Below, in pieces: positions 44,500 to 54,276 of a DNA stretch of 64,000 nucleotides. The stretch covers positions 310,001 to 374,000 of the forward strand of contig NZ_PXZL01000007.1 of NCBI RefSeq assembly GCF_003013405.1. The letters are read 5' to 3'. The position numbers were made by a program, and so were the translations under genes. A model generated the notes under the pieces. That model saw only the letters and a program-made list of their open reading frames with translations. It was not told where the DNA came from and ran no database searches. How positions within the stretch are numbered: position 1 is the first letter of the stretch; every line of letters starts with the position of its first letter. This DNA is from Brevibacillus formosus. GTDB lineage: Bacteria > Bacillota > Bacilli > Brevibacillales > Brevibacillaceae.

Positions 44500-44510
44500 T
44501 CTATCTCCAC

Positions 44511-45257
44511 CTATCCAAGTTCGCTAAAAGTCACGAGCTGTATTTTTTGATCACGAATGTACTGCTTTAACTCTGCTGCTGTTAAGATTTTCAATTCTGT
44601 GGTTCGTTGCTTTGCGTATGAACTGCCTGTCAGTAGCGCTTCGTCCAAATAAGCAGGGTGCGTCATAATCTCCACTACAGGATAATCTGCCATATCCTCT
44701 ACGATCTTGACGAAGGATTGTACGGTTAGGTCGTCTCCATAAAAATGATGAGAAAAGCCTTCTGTCGTCAAAACACTCGATTGGTCTCGCTGCTCCTGTG
44801 TCCCGGACATCCACGGATAGCGAACTGGCACCCTATATTCCTCTGCCAGCTTCAGAACAATCGGCAAAACGGCTGGATGTGCATGTACATGGTGGTGGCT
44901 GTCGATATGCGTCAGCTTGAGCCCCGACGCCACGAACCTCTCCAATTGAGCCCGCAGCTCCCGCTCGATCTCCTCCGGTGCAGCAGAAATCAAATGATCT
45001 TGCCCGCGTCGAAAACGCCCCTCTCCATCCGTTAGCGATGGTACATCCTGACTGACTGGCGCTCCGCATGTGAGTACCAGATGAATGCCTACTCCGAGCG
45101 ATGGATGTTCTTTGGCCAGCCCTACAGCATGCTCGAACCCCTCCATATTGACCATCAAGGTCGCAGAAGTAACGACTCCTTCCCGATGTGCTTCGACGAT
45201 GCCCAGATTGACGCCTTTGGAATACCCAAAATCGTCTGCATTCACAATCAATTTCAT
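44511..45257 (-). CDS. chbG: ChbG/YdjC carbohydrate deacetylase
   Basis: A 248-residue YdjC-family deacetylase. NADDFGYSKGVN carries metal and catalytic aspartates, SLGVGIHLVLTCG and THIDSHHHVHAHP carry the metal-binding histidines. In E. coli ChbG removes one acetyl group from chitobiose 6-phosphate so that ChbF can cut it and the regulator can respond. Its presence is the best evidence that this operon is for chitin disaccharides and not for cellobiose. Confidence 0.92.
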   Translation of the reverse strand: MKLIVNADDFGYSKGVNLGIVEAHREGVVTSATLMVNMEGFEHAVGLAKEHPSLGVGIHLVLTCGAPVSQDVPSLTDGEGRFRRGQDHLISAAPEEIERELRAQLERFVASGLKLTHIDSHHHVHAHPAVLPIVLKLAEEYRVPVRYPWMSGTQEQRDQSSVLTTEGFSHHFYGDDLTVQSFVKIVEDMADYPVVEIMTHPAYLDEALLTGSSYAKQRTTELKILTAAELKQYIRDQKIQLVTFSELG

Positions 45258-45278
45258 AGATAGCCTCTCCTCTAGCGA

Positions 45279-46628
45279 TTACATAGTCACAGCTGTATCG
45301 GAAGCAGTACCAGCCTTTTCTTCACTTACCTTTTGTTTATCCCACAAGCGAAAGAACGGGTAGTAAATCGCGAGCGAAATGAGGAAGTTCACCGCTTGAA
45401 GAACCATCCCCGATACTTTTCCGCCCGTAGCCAAATATCCACTGACAAATAATGGTGTCGTCCAAGGAACAGATACTCCGCTTGGCTTTGCTACCCATCC
45501 GAGCGACATCGCAAAATAGCTGATAATAACCAATATGACAGGGGTAAACACAAACGGAATAATCAAGAGCGGGTTCATGACGATCGGCATTCCGAAAATG
45601 ACCGGTTCATTGATGTTAAACAAACCAGGTCCGATCGAGAGTCTGCCGATGTTTTTCATCTGTTTGCTTCGTGCCATGAATACCATCAGGACAACGAGAG
45701 CCAAAGTGGCACCTGATCCCCCTGCATATATCCACATGTCAAAAAATTGCGTGGTGACGACGTTCGGCAATTCACCGTTCGGATTTGCCTGAAACGCCGC
45801 TCTGTTCTGGTCCATCAGTGTCAGCCAGATGGGACTCATAATGCCGCCGACTATCGCCGCACCATGCAAACCAACAGCCCAGAGTATATGAATAAGCAAC
45901 ACGCAGATGATGGCGCCAATCAAGCTGCTGCCGACCACACTCAATGGTCCGACAAGCAAATCTTTTACAATATTATGAATACTTTCGAAAGAGGTGTTTT
46001 CCAGTAGAATCCGAATCAGCCAGACAACGATAAGCACAGCACCCGCAGGGATCAATGCCACAAAAGAGCGGGAAACAGCAGGGGGGACTCCGGGTGGCAT
46101 GGAGATGACGATTTTCATTTGGATGATTTTGCGATAAATCTCGGTTCCTAAAATCGCCAATATCATGGCTACGAACAATCCCTGGCTACCCATGAGCGTA
46201 ACCGGAATGACTCCGCCTACCTCTTGAGCTGCACTCATTCCCTCAGGGGTGAACATTACTTTATACGGAGTAGCGAGCAAGAAGGAAGCAACAGAAATCG
46301 CTCCAGCCGACAGCGGGTCGACCTTGTATTTTTCTGCTAGTCGGTAGGCGACGCCAAAACTGACGATCAATCCCATGATGTCAAAAGTAGCGCCTACCGG
46401 ATACAGCAGCTTCGTCCGCCATTTTTCGCCGAAAACTCCGCTCATGAATTCGTCATAACCAGGTATCGGTATGAAGCCAATGATGAGGAACAGTGAACCA
46501 ATGATCAACAAAGGCAAAGTAAGGATAATTCCGTCACGAATGGCCTGCAGATGCTTTTGTTCCGCCATTTTTCCTGCTATCGGCATCATGCGGTTTTCCA
46601 TAAATGAAATAAATCCGCCCACACGCAT
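45279..46628 (-). CDS. chbC: PTS lactose/cellobiose-family IIC permease
   Basis: A 449-residue membrane component with about 10 hydrophobic segments. GFISFMENRMMPIAGKMAEQKHLQAIRDGI is the standard amphipathic N-terminus, and LFNINEPVIFGMPIVMNPLLIIPF is the signature of the family substrate site. It imports the disaccharide with phosphorylation. Start is ATG 46628 or the GTG at 46622, which is better spaced from GGAGG. Confidence 0.95.
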   Translation of the reverse strand: MRVGGFISFMENRMMPIAGKMAEQKHLQAIRDGIILTLPLLIIGSLFLIIGFIPIPGYDEFMSGVFGEKWRTKLLYPVGATFDIMGLIVSFGVAYRLAEKYKVDPLSAGAISVASFLLATPYKVMFTPEGMSAAQEVGGVIPVTLMGSQGLFVAMILAILGTEIYRKIIQMKIVISMPPGVPPAVSRSFVALIPAGAVLIVVWLIRILLENTSFESIHNIVKDLLVGPLSVVGSSLIGAIICVLLIHILWAVGLHGAAIVGGIMSPIWLTLMDQNRAAFQANPNGELPNVVTTQFFDMWIYAGGSGATLALVVLMVFMARSKQMKNIGRLSIGPGLFNINEPVIFGMPIVMNPLLIIPFVFTPVILVIISYFAMSLGWVAKPSGVSVPWTTPLFVSGYLATGGKVSGMVLQAVNFLISLAIYYPFFRLWDKQKVSEEKAGTASDTAVTM

Positions 46629-46635
46629 CCCCCTC

Positions 46636-46938
46636 CTACTGTTTTAGACGAAGTGCAAACTCAAGCACGTTTTTCCCGTTCAACGTTCCGTAATCGACCG
46701 TGCTGATTACGTCTACAGGAATTCCTCTGGATGCCCCTTCTTTTTTCATCTCTGTCAGCTTGTAACGAACTTGAGGCCCCAACAAGAGCACTGCTGCTTG
46801 ATCGATATGATTTTTGACTTCATCTGCGGAAACTGCCCATATTTTTGCGTCCAACCCTTTTTCTCTGGCAGCCTCCTCCATTTTTTGAACCAGCAAGCTT
46901 GTCGACATACCCGCTGCACAACACAATAAAATATTCAT
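46636..46938 (-). CDS. chbB: PTS lactose/cellobiose-family IIB component
   Basis: A 100-residue IIB protein. [22 protein letters not shown] holds the phospho-cysteine of the family. ATG 46938 has GGAGG upstream and the correct N-terminus; the longer frame to 47043 covers the sigma-54 promoter. It is the first gene of the chitobiose operon, with 7 bases to the IIC gene. Confidence 0.95.
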   Translation of the reverse strand: MNILLCCAAGMSTSLLVQKMEEAAREKGLDAKIWAVSADEVKNHIDQAAVLLLGPQVRYKLTEMKKEGASRGIPVDVISTVDYGTLNGKNVLEFALRLKQ

Positions 46939-46978
46939 TGTACCCCCTCCTCTCAACGAGTGATGCCTTACTGTAAGA

Positions 46979-46994
46979 GCAAGTTGCGTGCCAA
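46979..46994 (-). promoter_or_regulatory. Consensus sigma-54 promoter of the chitobiose operon
   Basis: TTGGCACGCAACTTGC matches the -24/-12 consensus at every conserved base, with GG and GC 10 bases apart, about 40 bases upstream of the IIB start. The LevR-type activator gene next door has the AAA+ domain needed to open such a promoter. Confidence 0.92.
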
Positions 46995-47006
46995 AACACC
47001 AAAAAA

Positions 47007-47099
47007 TGTATGCGCTTACCAAGAAAACCGCATGGTTAGTCATATTTCGCGACCTTATTGGCTACCCTCCCCATTAGTGTTTTTATGTAAGCGCTGTAG
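47007..47099. promoter_or_regulatory. Two inverted GTAAGCGC motifs upstream of the chitobiose promoter
   Basis: TGTATGCGCTTACC (47007-47020) and ATGTAAGCGCTGTAG (47085-47099) share GTAAGCGC on opposite strands, about 80 bases apart. Each also resembles a cre site with one mismatch. They are either CcpA sites or the enhancer of the LevR-type activator; both roles fit the position. Confidence 0.5.
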
Positions 47100-47125
47100 T
47101 GTTTGATTTTGAATATGGAAAAGTC

Positions 47126-47161
47126 AAAAAAATAAAACACTGGTTACGCCAGTGTTTTATT
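47126..47161 (-). terminator. Terminator of the LevR-family gene, overlapping its stop
   Basis: AATAAAACACTGG and CCAGTGTTTTATT form a perfect 13-bp stem; the TAA stop (47144-47146) lies in the 5-base loop, and an A-run gives the T-tail on the minus strand. Confidence 0.9.
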
Positions 47162-49822
47162 GTGTATGAAGAAATTCATGATAAAACAAACGTCGTCTTC
47201 GCTGATCGCTACCTCATACTTCTCTTCCAGCGGCAATAATTCATGGCGGATTAAGCTGTACAGCTTGCGATTCTCCTGCAAAAAACTTTCTTTTTGAATA
47301 TACGCCACGGATTGCACTCCTGCTTTCAAACGATCTACCAGGCAGCAAATATGCAAGTAGGCCCCAATTCGCGTGTCAAAAACCAAGTAATTGTTCAGTC
47401 GCTCTTCCATACGGCCGACACACATTCTCACGTCTGCGAGAATATCTTGCCCCTCTACCATTTGCAGGTGCTCCCCCAGCGACTCTTGCATCTTCAGGTA
47501 GGCCTCTTCCAGATCAATCACTTGCTGGATATCAGCCATCGCCTCTCCGTTCAAAACATCGTCCATGCTATGGTGGCGCAGCTCTCGGTCGAGAATGTAA
47601 TTGCTCACCACGAACAGAATTTTTCTCTCCTCCTTGATTTTTCGAAGCTGACTGCGTGCCTGTGCCTTATCGATCAGTTGCAGCGGCACAAATTCCAGCA
47701 GGTTATCATCGTATCGGAGCCTCGATTCCAGCAGCTTTTTCAAAAACAAGGCACTGCCTTCCCCAGACAGGCAGGCAGCGACGATCGTCAGCGCCGGAAC
47801 ATGCTTTTGCACCTGCTCCTTCGGCTGCTCCTCCCGCTGATAGAGCGAAATGCCCACGACATCTCGGTAAACATCCTCCAGCGAATGACCGAGCATGGCC
47901 TTTCGAGTGGCTTCAATCACATGCGGCGTGCTGACCATCGGAATGACCTTGACCGGAATGCCGATCTCCCGCTCAATAATTTCGCCAAAGCCGAGCAGCG
48001 ACCCCATATCCACTAGCAACAGCAATCCAGCCTTGCTCCCGATCTCTCTGGCTACTTTCAGTGCTTTTTCCAAAACACTCATGGAATCTTCTTCAAGCGG
48101 CAGGTCAATGGCTCTCGCATACTGTGTGACCAGCAATCGGTTCGTCACATCGACCATCGCTGTCGCACCGCCGCTGCCGTGCGTAATAACGAGCACCCCG
48201 ATTGTTTCCCGTTCTTCCTCCATGCTGACATCGTCGAGCACGAAAAACATGGTCAAATATCCAGCCTCACCAATCGGCAGATCCATGAGTATCGCTTCTT
48301 CTATCATGCGCACGCACTCTAGCGCCACAGCAAACTCTTTCTTGTATTTGATTCGCACATGGTTGATTTGCGGATTTACGATCTGCTTGCCTTGCGCGAG
48401 GCGCTCCTTCGACGTCTGAATATGCAACGCGAGACCAAAGATCACCTTTTGGCTCAAAATCTTCTCCAGCTTGGCCTCTGCGAAGCGAACGATCTCCTCC
48501 ACGAGGTGAATGATGAACGGGTCGATAATCCGGGCCATGTCGCCCTTATTCACGCGTTGGTGGACACCTTTGATAAAGGTCGTAAAATAATTCTCGATGT
48601 CAAACTCCAATTCTTCCTCACTTACCCCGAGGTTTTGCAGCTCATATATTTTTTGCTCGATTTTTTCATAGACACTGTCCGTCGTATCCCCTGTTTCTCT
48701 CCCGATCCAGATGCCCTCTTTTGATGGCTGCACGACAAAGCAATTGTGCTCCGTCCCTATGATTTCATCTAGCTCCTGCTTGTGATCCTTCACCAAAAGC
48801 AGCCCTTGCTTGACATGATGCGGCAGGTCCTGAACCGACACGTGCAGCTGATTCTTTTTTAACGAAATGAATTCGGCATAGGCGCTGGCGCAGGTGAGCT
48901 GAATATCCGTTTTTAACTGTCCAATGTTATTCGGGCAGTGATAGCACAAGAATGCCTGCACAGCATTGGCCGATATCTGAATCTCTCTCCCCAATCGAAA
49001 AGCCTCTTCTTGAAAAATTTCCATCGTAATACTAAAGCGCTCTTCCAAGCCACGCTCAACCAAAGATGGCAGCTTGATGACCATGGGAATGCGCCTCATA
49101 AACGTTTTTAAGAGACTCGACTCCGGATTTTCTGTCGTGGCCATGACAATCTGGACGTGAGCCGTCCGCTCCATCTCTGTTTCCCCTACGCGGCGGAATA
49201 TGCCCTTATCCATAAAGGTAAAAAAGATTTCCTGTCCTTCCGCAGGCAACCGATGCACTTCATCGAGAAATAGAATGCCACCGTCTGCCTTTTCCACGAG
49301 TCCTTTGCGGTCCATCTCCGCTCCGGTGTACGCCCCTTTTTTGACTCCAAACAATTGACTGATTAAGAGCTGCGGGTTGTTGGCATAATCGGCACAGTTA
49401 AAAATCACGAAAGGAGCATGCTTATCCAGGCGTCCAATATCAACGGCAAACTCGTGAATCATCCCGGCAAACCACGATTTTCCCACACCCGTCTCTCCCA
49501 AAATCAAGCAATGCATCCCTCGCGGCGGATACAAAACGGCCGCCTTTGCCTGCTCAATACGCGTGATCAAGCTCTTGTTGGTTTTCGCCAGTCTGTCCAG
49601 CGACGTCTCCGCCAAATAGAGCGAATCGTTTCCTTGCTTGGCAAAAAACAGCGTCGGACGCCCTTCTTCCTTCTCGACTCGGCCTTCCTTCCACAGCCGG
49701 TTCAAATCACTGCTCACATTCGCTCGACTCAAGCCAAGCCGCTCAGCCAACTCAGAAGCACTTACCTTTTTATCAGGACCAGCGTCTATTAACGTCTGGA
49801 ATATTAAATCTAATCGTTTCAC
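47144..49822 (-). CDS. LevR-family sigma-54-dependent PTS regulator
   Basis: An 892-residue activator. N-terminal winged HTH (LSASELAERLGLSRANVSSDLNRL-like, residues 15-50), an AAA+ sigma-54-activator domain (about 85-330) with Walker A GETGVGKS, the sigma-54 contact loop GAYTGA and FLDEVHRLP; then PRD1 (about 450-540), an EIIA-Man-like domain (LVITHGSGGATAM, about 548), an EIIB-Gat-like domain (VAACLSGEGSALFLKKLLE, about 690) and PRD2 (about 780-892). HPr and the chitobiose EIIB would phosphorylate it. GTG 49822. It lies beside, and in line with, the chitobiose operon and is the obvious activator of its sigma-54 promoter. Confidence 0.93.
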   Translation of the reverse strand: MKRLDLIFQTLIDAGPDKKVSASELAERLGLSRANVSSDLNRLWKEGRVEKEEGRPTLFFAKQGNDSLYLAETSLDRLAKTNKSLITRIEQAKAAVLYPPRGMHCLILGETGVGKSWFAGMIHEFAVDIGRLDKHAPFVIFNCADYANNPQLLISQLFGVKKGAYTGAEMDRKGLVEKADGGILFLDEVHRLPAEGQEIFFTFMDKGIFRRVGETEMERTAHVQIVMATTENPESSLLKTFMRRIPMVIKLPSLVERGLEERFSITMEIFQEEAFRLGREIQISANAVQAFLCYHCPNNIGQLKTDIQLTCASAYAEFISLKKNQLHVSVQDLPHHVKQGLLLVKDHKQELDEIIGTEHNCFVVQPSKEGIWIGRETGDTTDSVYEKIEQKIYELQNLGVSEEELEFDIENYFTTFIKGVHQRVNKGDMARIIDPFIIHLVEEIVRFAEAKLEKILSQKVIFGLALHIQTSKERLAQGKQIVNPQINHVRIKYKKEFAVALECVRMIEEAILMDLPIGEAGYLTMFFVLDDVSMEEERETIGVLVITHGSGGATAMVDVTNRLLVTQYARAIDLPLEEDSMSVLEKALKVAREIGSKAGLLLLVDMGSLLGFGEIIEREIGIPVKVIPMVSTPHVIEATRKAMLGHSLEDVYRDVVGISLYQREEQPKEQVQKHVPALTIVAACLSGEGSALFLKKLLESRLRYDDNLLEFVPLQLIDKAQARSQLRKIKEERKILFVVSNYILDRELRHHSMDDVLNGEAMADIQQVIDLEEAYLKMQESLGEHLQMVEGQDILADVRMCVGRMEERLNNYLVFDTRIGAYLHICCLVDRLKAGVQSVAYIQKESFLQENRKLYSLIRHELLPLEEKYEVAISEDDVCFIMNFFIHNKTLA

Positions 49823-50020
49823 TCTATCACCCGCCGTTGAATAGATAGAAAGTCACGAAATGCACTACCAGTCCTTTTCAATTCCACGAGTATTTGGAAA
49901 AACCTGCTTGCTGCTTTTTCCCCCTCCCCCCGTTTTTGTCCCGATGATTTATTTTTCCGTCTCCTTTCCCTGGTGTACGATATAATAGATAAATAATGAT
50001 TGACAGGAGATAGCAAATCC

Positions 50021-51400
50021 ATGATGGTTTTCATCTTGTTTACCATATGGGCATTAGGTCTGTTCGTACTGTTCACAGACCCGAAACGAACATCGATCCG
50101 CTGGGCTTGTGCGACAGCCTTTGTTGGGGCTGGGGGCTTTATCTCAGGCGTGATTGACGAAACGATTATGCCCCATTTTGCAGATTACCTGGCCGCAAAG
50201 CCCGGGACCACGAACACCTTGATATTGGCAAGCCGCATCTCTTCTTTTATTTGCCAAGCGGGTTTGCCCTACACGTTTCTCATGTTTGCCGTACACTCAG
50301 CTGAATTTTTGTCTCGCAGGGTAAAGCTGACGATACAATACGCTGCTCTTCTCATGCCGCTTGGGATGCTTTGGATTACACCCGTTTATCCCGCGTTGCT
50401 TTTTAACTACTGGATTATGGTGGCATGGGTGATTCCGTTTTTTCTGTTCTCCTGTACGCTGCTTGTCGTGCAGTACATGCGGGAAAAAGATCCACTTGTG
50501 AAAAAAAACAGCTTTTTCACGAACGTACTCATCATCGTTCCATTGTTTTTTGTCTTTATTTTCATCTACATCATGCGTATCCAGAACGATTACGAAGCTT
50601 GGCGCTACAACATGCTCGTAGTCACGATCCAGTTTATCCTGATCGTTGCCATCAGTCTGAAATACGGCTTCCTTGGCGTCCGTCTCCGCGTAGAAAAAAG
50701 GCGTCTGGACAGTACCTTGCGCGCCTTGACTTCCGGTGCGCAAATCATTAACCATACGATCAAAAATGAAGCAGGCAAAATCTCCCTGTATGCCGACCGT
50801 ATCGAGACATATGCGGATGAAACCAACCAGCCGTCGCTAAAAGAAGACGCGCTTATCCTGATGCAATCCTCGCAGCATATGCTGGACATGATGAATCGGA
50901 TTCAAAACCAGCTACGCGACGTCGAGCTGCGCGAAGAACCATGTGACCCCGGCCAAATCATCGGGCAAGTCACACAAAATTTGACGCCTTATATCCTGAA
51001 ACAGCAGGTAGAAGTCGTTACTGAATTGGATGAAACACTTCGCTTGTATGGCGATGGCGTACAGCTGCGCGAAGTCATCACCAACTTGTGCATGAATGCG
51101 CTGGAAGCCATGAAGTCGGGCGGCAAGCTCCATCTTCAGCTATTTTTGTCCCACAAGCATCTCATCATCACTGTCGCGGACACAGGCACAGGCATTACCA
51201 AAGAGAACCTGCCTCATGTACTCGATCCTTTTTTCTCGACAAAAAGAACAGGACAAAACTTTGGTCTTGGGCTCTCCTACTGCTACAATGTCATGCAAAA
51301 GCATCAGGGCCAGCTGGAAATCTACAGTGAGCCAGGCAAAGGAACCACCGTTTTCCTGTTCTTCCCGAAAAAGCGCGTCATCACAACCGACTCTGAATAG
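50021..51400 (+). CDS. Membrane sensor histidine kinase (LuxR-type pathway)
   Basis: A 459-residue kinase: about seven membrane helices in the first 220 residues (starting MMVFILFTIWALGLFVLF), a short helical region with the phospho-acceptor in INHTIKNEAGKISLYADRIE (about 240), and a C-terminal ATPase with NLCMNALEAMKSGG, DTGTGI and FFSTKRTGQNFGLGLSYCYNV. The H-box is not the usual HDL type, so this is a separate kinase subgroup that signals to LuxR-like regulators. ATG 50021 has AGGAG 11 bases upstream. It pairs with the regulator 19 bases downstream. Confidence 0.88.
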   Translation: MMVFILFTIWALGLFVLFTDPKRTSIRWACATAFVGAGGFISGVIDETIMPHFADYLAAKPGTTNTLILASRISSFICQAGLPYTFLMFAVHSAEFLSRRVKLTIQYAALLMPLGMLWITPVYPALLFNYWIMVAWVIPFFLFSCTLLVVQYMREKDPLVKKNSFFTNVLIIVPLFFVFIFIYIMRIQNDYEAWRYNMLVVTIQFILIVAISLKYGFLGVRLRVEKRRLDSTLRALTSGAQIINHTIKNEAGKISLYADRIETYADETNQPSLKEDALILMQSSQHMLDMMNRIQNQLRDVELREEPCDPGQIIGQVTQNLTPYILKQQVEVVTELDETLRLYGDGVQLREVITNLCMNALEAMKSGGKLHLQLFLSHKHLIITVADTGTGITKENLPHVLDPFFSTKRTGQNFGLGLSYCYNVMQKHQGQLEIYSEPGKGTTVFLFFPKKRVITTDSE

Positions 51401-51419
51401 CGAAAGGACGCAAACACAC

Positions 51420-52058
51420 ATGAATCCAATCAGGGTATTTTTAGTAGAGGACGATCCCGTCTGGCGTAAAGGTCTCATTGACTTTCTGAACAAAGAACCG
51501 GATCTCACTGTAGTAGGGGAAGCCGGGTTCAAAGCAGAAGCAATCGAGCGCTTTTTGCCTGCCAAAGCGGATGTCGTCTTAATGGACATTAACTTGACCG
51601 AGAACAATTTGGACGGAATCGAGACAGCAATCGAATTCATGGCACTCCGAGCTGACAGTAAAATCATCATGCTCACCTCTCTGACAGACGAGGCAGTGAT
51701 CGTGGAATCCTTCTCAGCGGGTGCCGTCAATTACATCAGCAAATCGAGCTTCAAGGAAATTCCCGACGCCATCCGTGCTGCTCACAACAGCCAATCTGCC
51801 ATTCACCCTACGGCAGCTGCGGCACTGCGCAACGAATTTTTGCGTTTGAAAAACGATGAAAATCAAAAGCTGTTATCTCCCGCTGAAAGAGACATCCTAC
51901 AACTAATCCACCAAGGTCATACGCAGACGCAGATTGAACAATCTCTCCACATCACGAAGCGTACGATCAAAAATCACATCAACCGAATCCTCAAAAAAAT
52001 GGGCGTCAAAACAAGCAAGGAAGCGGCCGCAAAAGCCAGCCAGAAAAAGCTATTCTAG
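51420..52058 (+). CDS. LuxR/NarL-type response regulator
   Basis: A 212-residue regulator: receiver (1-120) with VEDDP and the phospho-acceptor in VLMDINLTENNLDG, and a C-terminal LuxR-type HTH (about 150-210, LSPAERDILQLIHQGHTQTQIEQSLHITKRTIKNHI). It ends with a lysine-rich tail. AAAGGA lies upstream of ATG 51420. It is not an ANTAR-type regulator, so it is not the eut antiterminator. Targets are unknown; the lipid salvage genes directly downstream, after a terminator, are candidates. Confidence 0.92.
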   Translation: MNPIRVFLVEDDPVWRKGLIDFLNKEPDLTVVGEAGFKAEAIERFLPAKADVVLMDINLTENNLDGIETAIEFMALRADSKIIMLTSLTDEAVIVESFSAGAVNYISKSSFKEIPDAIRAAHNSQSAIHPTAAAALRNEFLRLKNDENQKLLSPAERDILQLIHQGHTQTQIEQSLHITKRTIKNHINRILKKMGVKTSKEAAAKASQKKLF

Positions 52059-52071
52059 GTCTTATTACCAG

Positions 52072-52098
52072 GTACCAATGAATGTTGGTACTTTTTTT
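52072..52098 (+). terminator. Terminator after the LuxR-type regulator
   Basis: GTACCAA/TTGGTAC with a 6-base loop and seven T. Confidence 0.85.
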
Positions 52099-52166
52099 AC
52101 ATGCTCCACTCCTTACAATAAAAGCTATAGAACAACGCAATCATTCTTTGTAAAGGTGTGGTCCAC

Positions 52167-54275
52167 ATGGCCCTTATTTATTCTTTCTTAAAAACGATCC
52201 TGATGCTGTGGTTTCGTCCTCGTGTGCTTGGACTCTCCAAAATGGACTTGTCGAAGCCATCTCTTATCACTCCCAATCACGTCTCCTTGCTAGATGCGGT
52301 ACTCCTATCCTTTTGCTTGCCAAAAGAAGCGACCTTTGTCGTCAATACGGAGATCGCCAAGCGGTTTGCGTTTTTCCTCCGCTTCCGCAAGCATATCGCG
52401 ATCGATCCGCTCAACCCGTACTCCATCCGCCACATGCTCCGCGTCCTTCGCAACGGGCAGACACTGGTAATTTTCCCAGAGGGTCGGATCACGACGACGG
52501 GCGGCATCATGAAAATCTACAGCGGTGTCGGCTATCTCGCGCTGCGAACTGGTGTAACGGTTTACCCAATCATTATTAATGGCCTGGAACGCTCGATCTT
52601 CTCGTATTTGAAAGGAAAGCTGAAGCTCTCCTGGTTCCCAGATGTGACCATGACAGTAGGCACTCCGTTCACCATCGAGCGCGATCAAAACCTGTCGATG
52701 CGCGAACAAAAAAGCACGGCCAATGATCGTATCCTGCGTATTCTCCAAGAAGGCTTGTTCGAGAGCCGAATGAAGCAAAACGTGAATCTGTTTGATGAAG
52801 TTCTGGAAGCAGCTCGCCTGAATGGTGCAAAAATGGAAATCGCCAAGGACCTGACGTCATCGATCGACTACAAGACCTTGTTAATCGGCAGCTACTTACT
52901 CGGTAACAAATTGCAGCCAATGCTCTTGGGAAAACCAGTTGTCGGTGTATTCCTTCCCAATTCAGTGGGTCATCTCGTAACGCTGCTATCGTTGTTCCGC
53001 ATCGGGACCACTCCAGCCATCCTGAACTTCTCACTCGGGATTCGTTCCCTGCTGGATTGCTGTGAGACTGCTCATATCGATACGATCCTGACATCGCGTG
53101 TATTCATTGAAAAAGGAAAGCTGGAGCACATCATCGCAGGTCTTTCACCGAGCATGAAAATTATTTATCTCGAGGATTTGAAAGCATCCGCGACTGCTTT
53201 TGACAAAGTGTCCGCACTCTTCTCTTATTTGCGGAAGAAAAAAGCTTCTGCGGCTAGCAACGAGCTGATTCTCTTCACCTCCGGCAGTGAGAGCAAGCCA
53301 AAGGGTGTCATCCTGACGCACACAAATCTGTACGCGAATATTCAACAAGTGACCAGTGTGATTGACATTACGAGTCGCGACAAGTTTTTCAATGCCCTGC
53401 CTATGTTCCACAGCTTCGGCCTTACTGCGGGAACACTTTTGCCGGTAGTGAAAGGCATCCCGGTTTATCTGTATCCAAGTCCGCTGCATTACAAGGCCAT
53501 TTCGGAATTGGTCTACGATCAAAACGCAACGATTCTCTTCGGAACCTCGACCTTTATGGCTGGTTACGGGCGTATGGCCCATCCTTACAACTTCTACACC
53601 TTGCGCTACGTATTTGCTGGAGCAGAAAAGCTAAAGGACGATGTGCGCAAGCTGTGGATGGAAAAGTTCGGTGTGCGGATTTTTGAAGGCTATGGAGCAA
53701 CGGAAACAGCTCCGATCCTGTCGCTCAACACCCCGCTTGCTAACAAACCTGGAACCGTCGGGCGCTTGATGCCAGGGATGTCCGCCAAGCTGGAAGCAGT
53801 TGAAGGAATCGAGGCTGGCGGAGAGCTTTTGGTGAAGGGTCCGAACGTCATGAAGGGCTATATGATTCACGGAAAAGGCTTTGTCCCCGCTGAGGAATGG
53901 TACCACACAGGTGATTTGGTTACGGCTGACAAGGACGGCTTTCTCAGCATTCAATCCCGTTTGAAGCGCTTCGCCAAAATCGGCGGCGAGATGGTTTCGC
54001 TCAATCTGGTTGAGGAACTGGCTATGCAATGCTTTGGACACTCCGGTTTTGCTGCAATCACGGTGAATGATGCGCGAAAAGGTGAGCGTGTCCTGCTATT
54101 TACCACAGATGAATCGGTTCAACTGAGCCAATTGCGCGCGTATTTGACGGAAAAACAATACTCGCCATTGCTCATCCCAGGTACGATGCAAGTCATCAAG
54201 GCTCTACCACTTCTCGGTAGCGGCAAAACGGATTACGTCAGTCTGAAACAGCTGGCCGAGACGGGAGGAAAATGA
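52167..54275 (+). CDS. aas: Bifunctional acyltransferase / acyl-ACP synthetase, Aas-like
   Basis: A 702-residue fusion. The N-terminal 1-acyl-glycerol-3-phosphate-type acyltransferase (about 25-200) has NHVSLLD (the H-x4-D site) and FPEGRIT; the C-terminal part (about 235-700) is an AMP-forming acyl-adenylate enzyme with FTSGSESKPKGVILTH and EGYGATETAP and the hinge TGDLVTADKDGFL. This is the architecture of E. coli Aas (719 residues), which re-acylates lysophospholipid with free fatty acid. It has AAAGGTG 8 bases before ATG 52167 and is coupled to a transporter of the LplT type, its usual partner. The acyl carrier and substrate head group in this organism are unproven. Confidence 0.88.
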   Translation: MALIYSFLKTILMLWFRPRVLGLSKMDLSKPSLITPNHVSLLDAVLLSFCLPKEATFVVNTEIAKRFAFFLRFRKHIAIDPLNPYSIRHMLRVLRNGQTLVIFPEGRITTTGGIMKIYSGVGYLALRTGVTVYPIIINGLERSIFSYLKGKLKLSWFPDVTMTVGTPFTIERDQNLSMREQKSTANDRILRILQEGLFESRMKQNVNLFDEVLEAARLNGAKMEIAKDLTSSIDYKTLLIGSYLLGNKLQPMLLGKPVVGVFLPNSVGHLVTLLSLFRIGTTPAILNFSLGIRSLLDCCETAHIDTILTSRVFIEKGKLEHIIAGLSPSMKIIYLEDLKASATAFDKVSALFSYLRKKKASAASNELILFTSGSESKPKGVILTHTNLYANIQQVTSVIDITSRDKFFNALPMFHSFGLTAGTLLPVVKGIPVYLYPSPLHYKAISELVYDQNATILFGTSTFMAGYGRMAHPYNFYTLRYVFAGAEKLKDDVRKLWMEKFGVRIFEGYGATETAPILSLNTPLANKPGTVGRLMPGMSAKLEAVEGIEAGGELLVKGPNVMKGYMIHGKGFVPAEEWYHTGDLVTADKDGFLSIQSRLKRFAKIGGEMVSLNLVEELAMQCFGHSGFAAITVNDARKGERVLLFTTDESVQLSQLRAYLTEKQYSPLLIPGTMQVIKALPLLGSGKTDYVSLKQLAETGGK

Positions 54276-54276
54276 T

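Noticed and set aside
51420-52058. Response regulator as the eut antiterminator EutV
   Set aside because: Its output domain is a LuxR-type helix-turn-helix, not an ANTAR RNA-binding domain, and it is 46 kb away.
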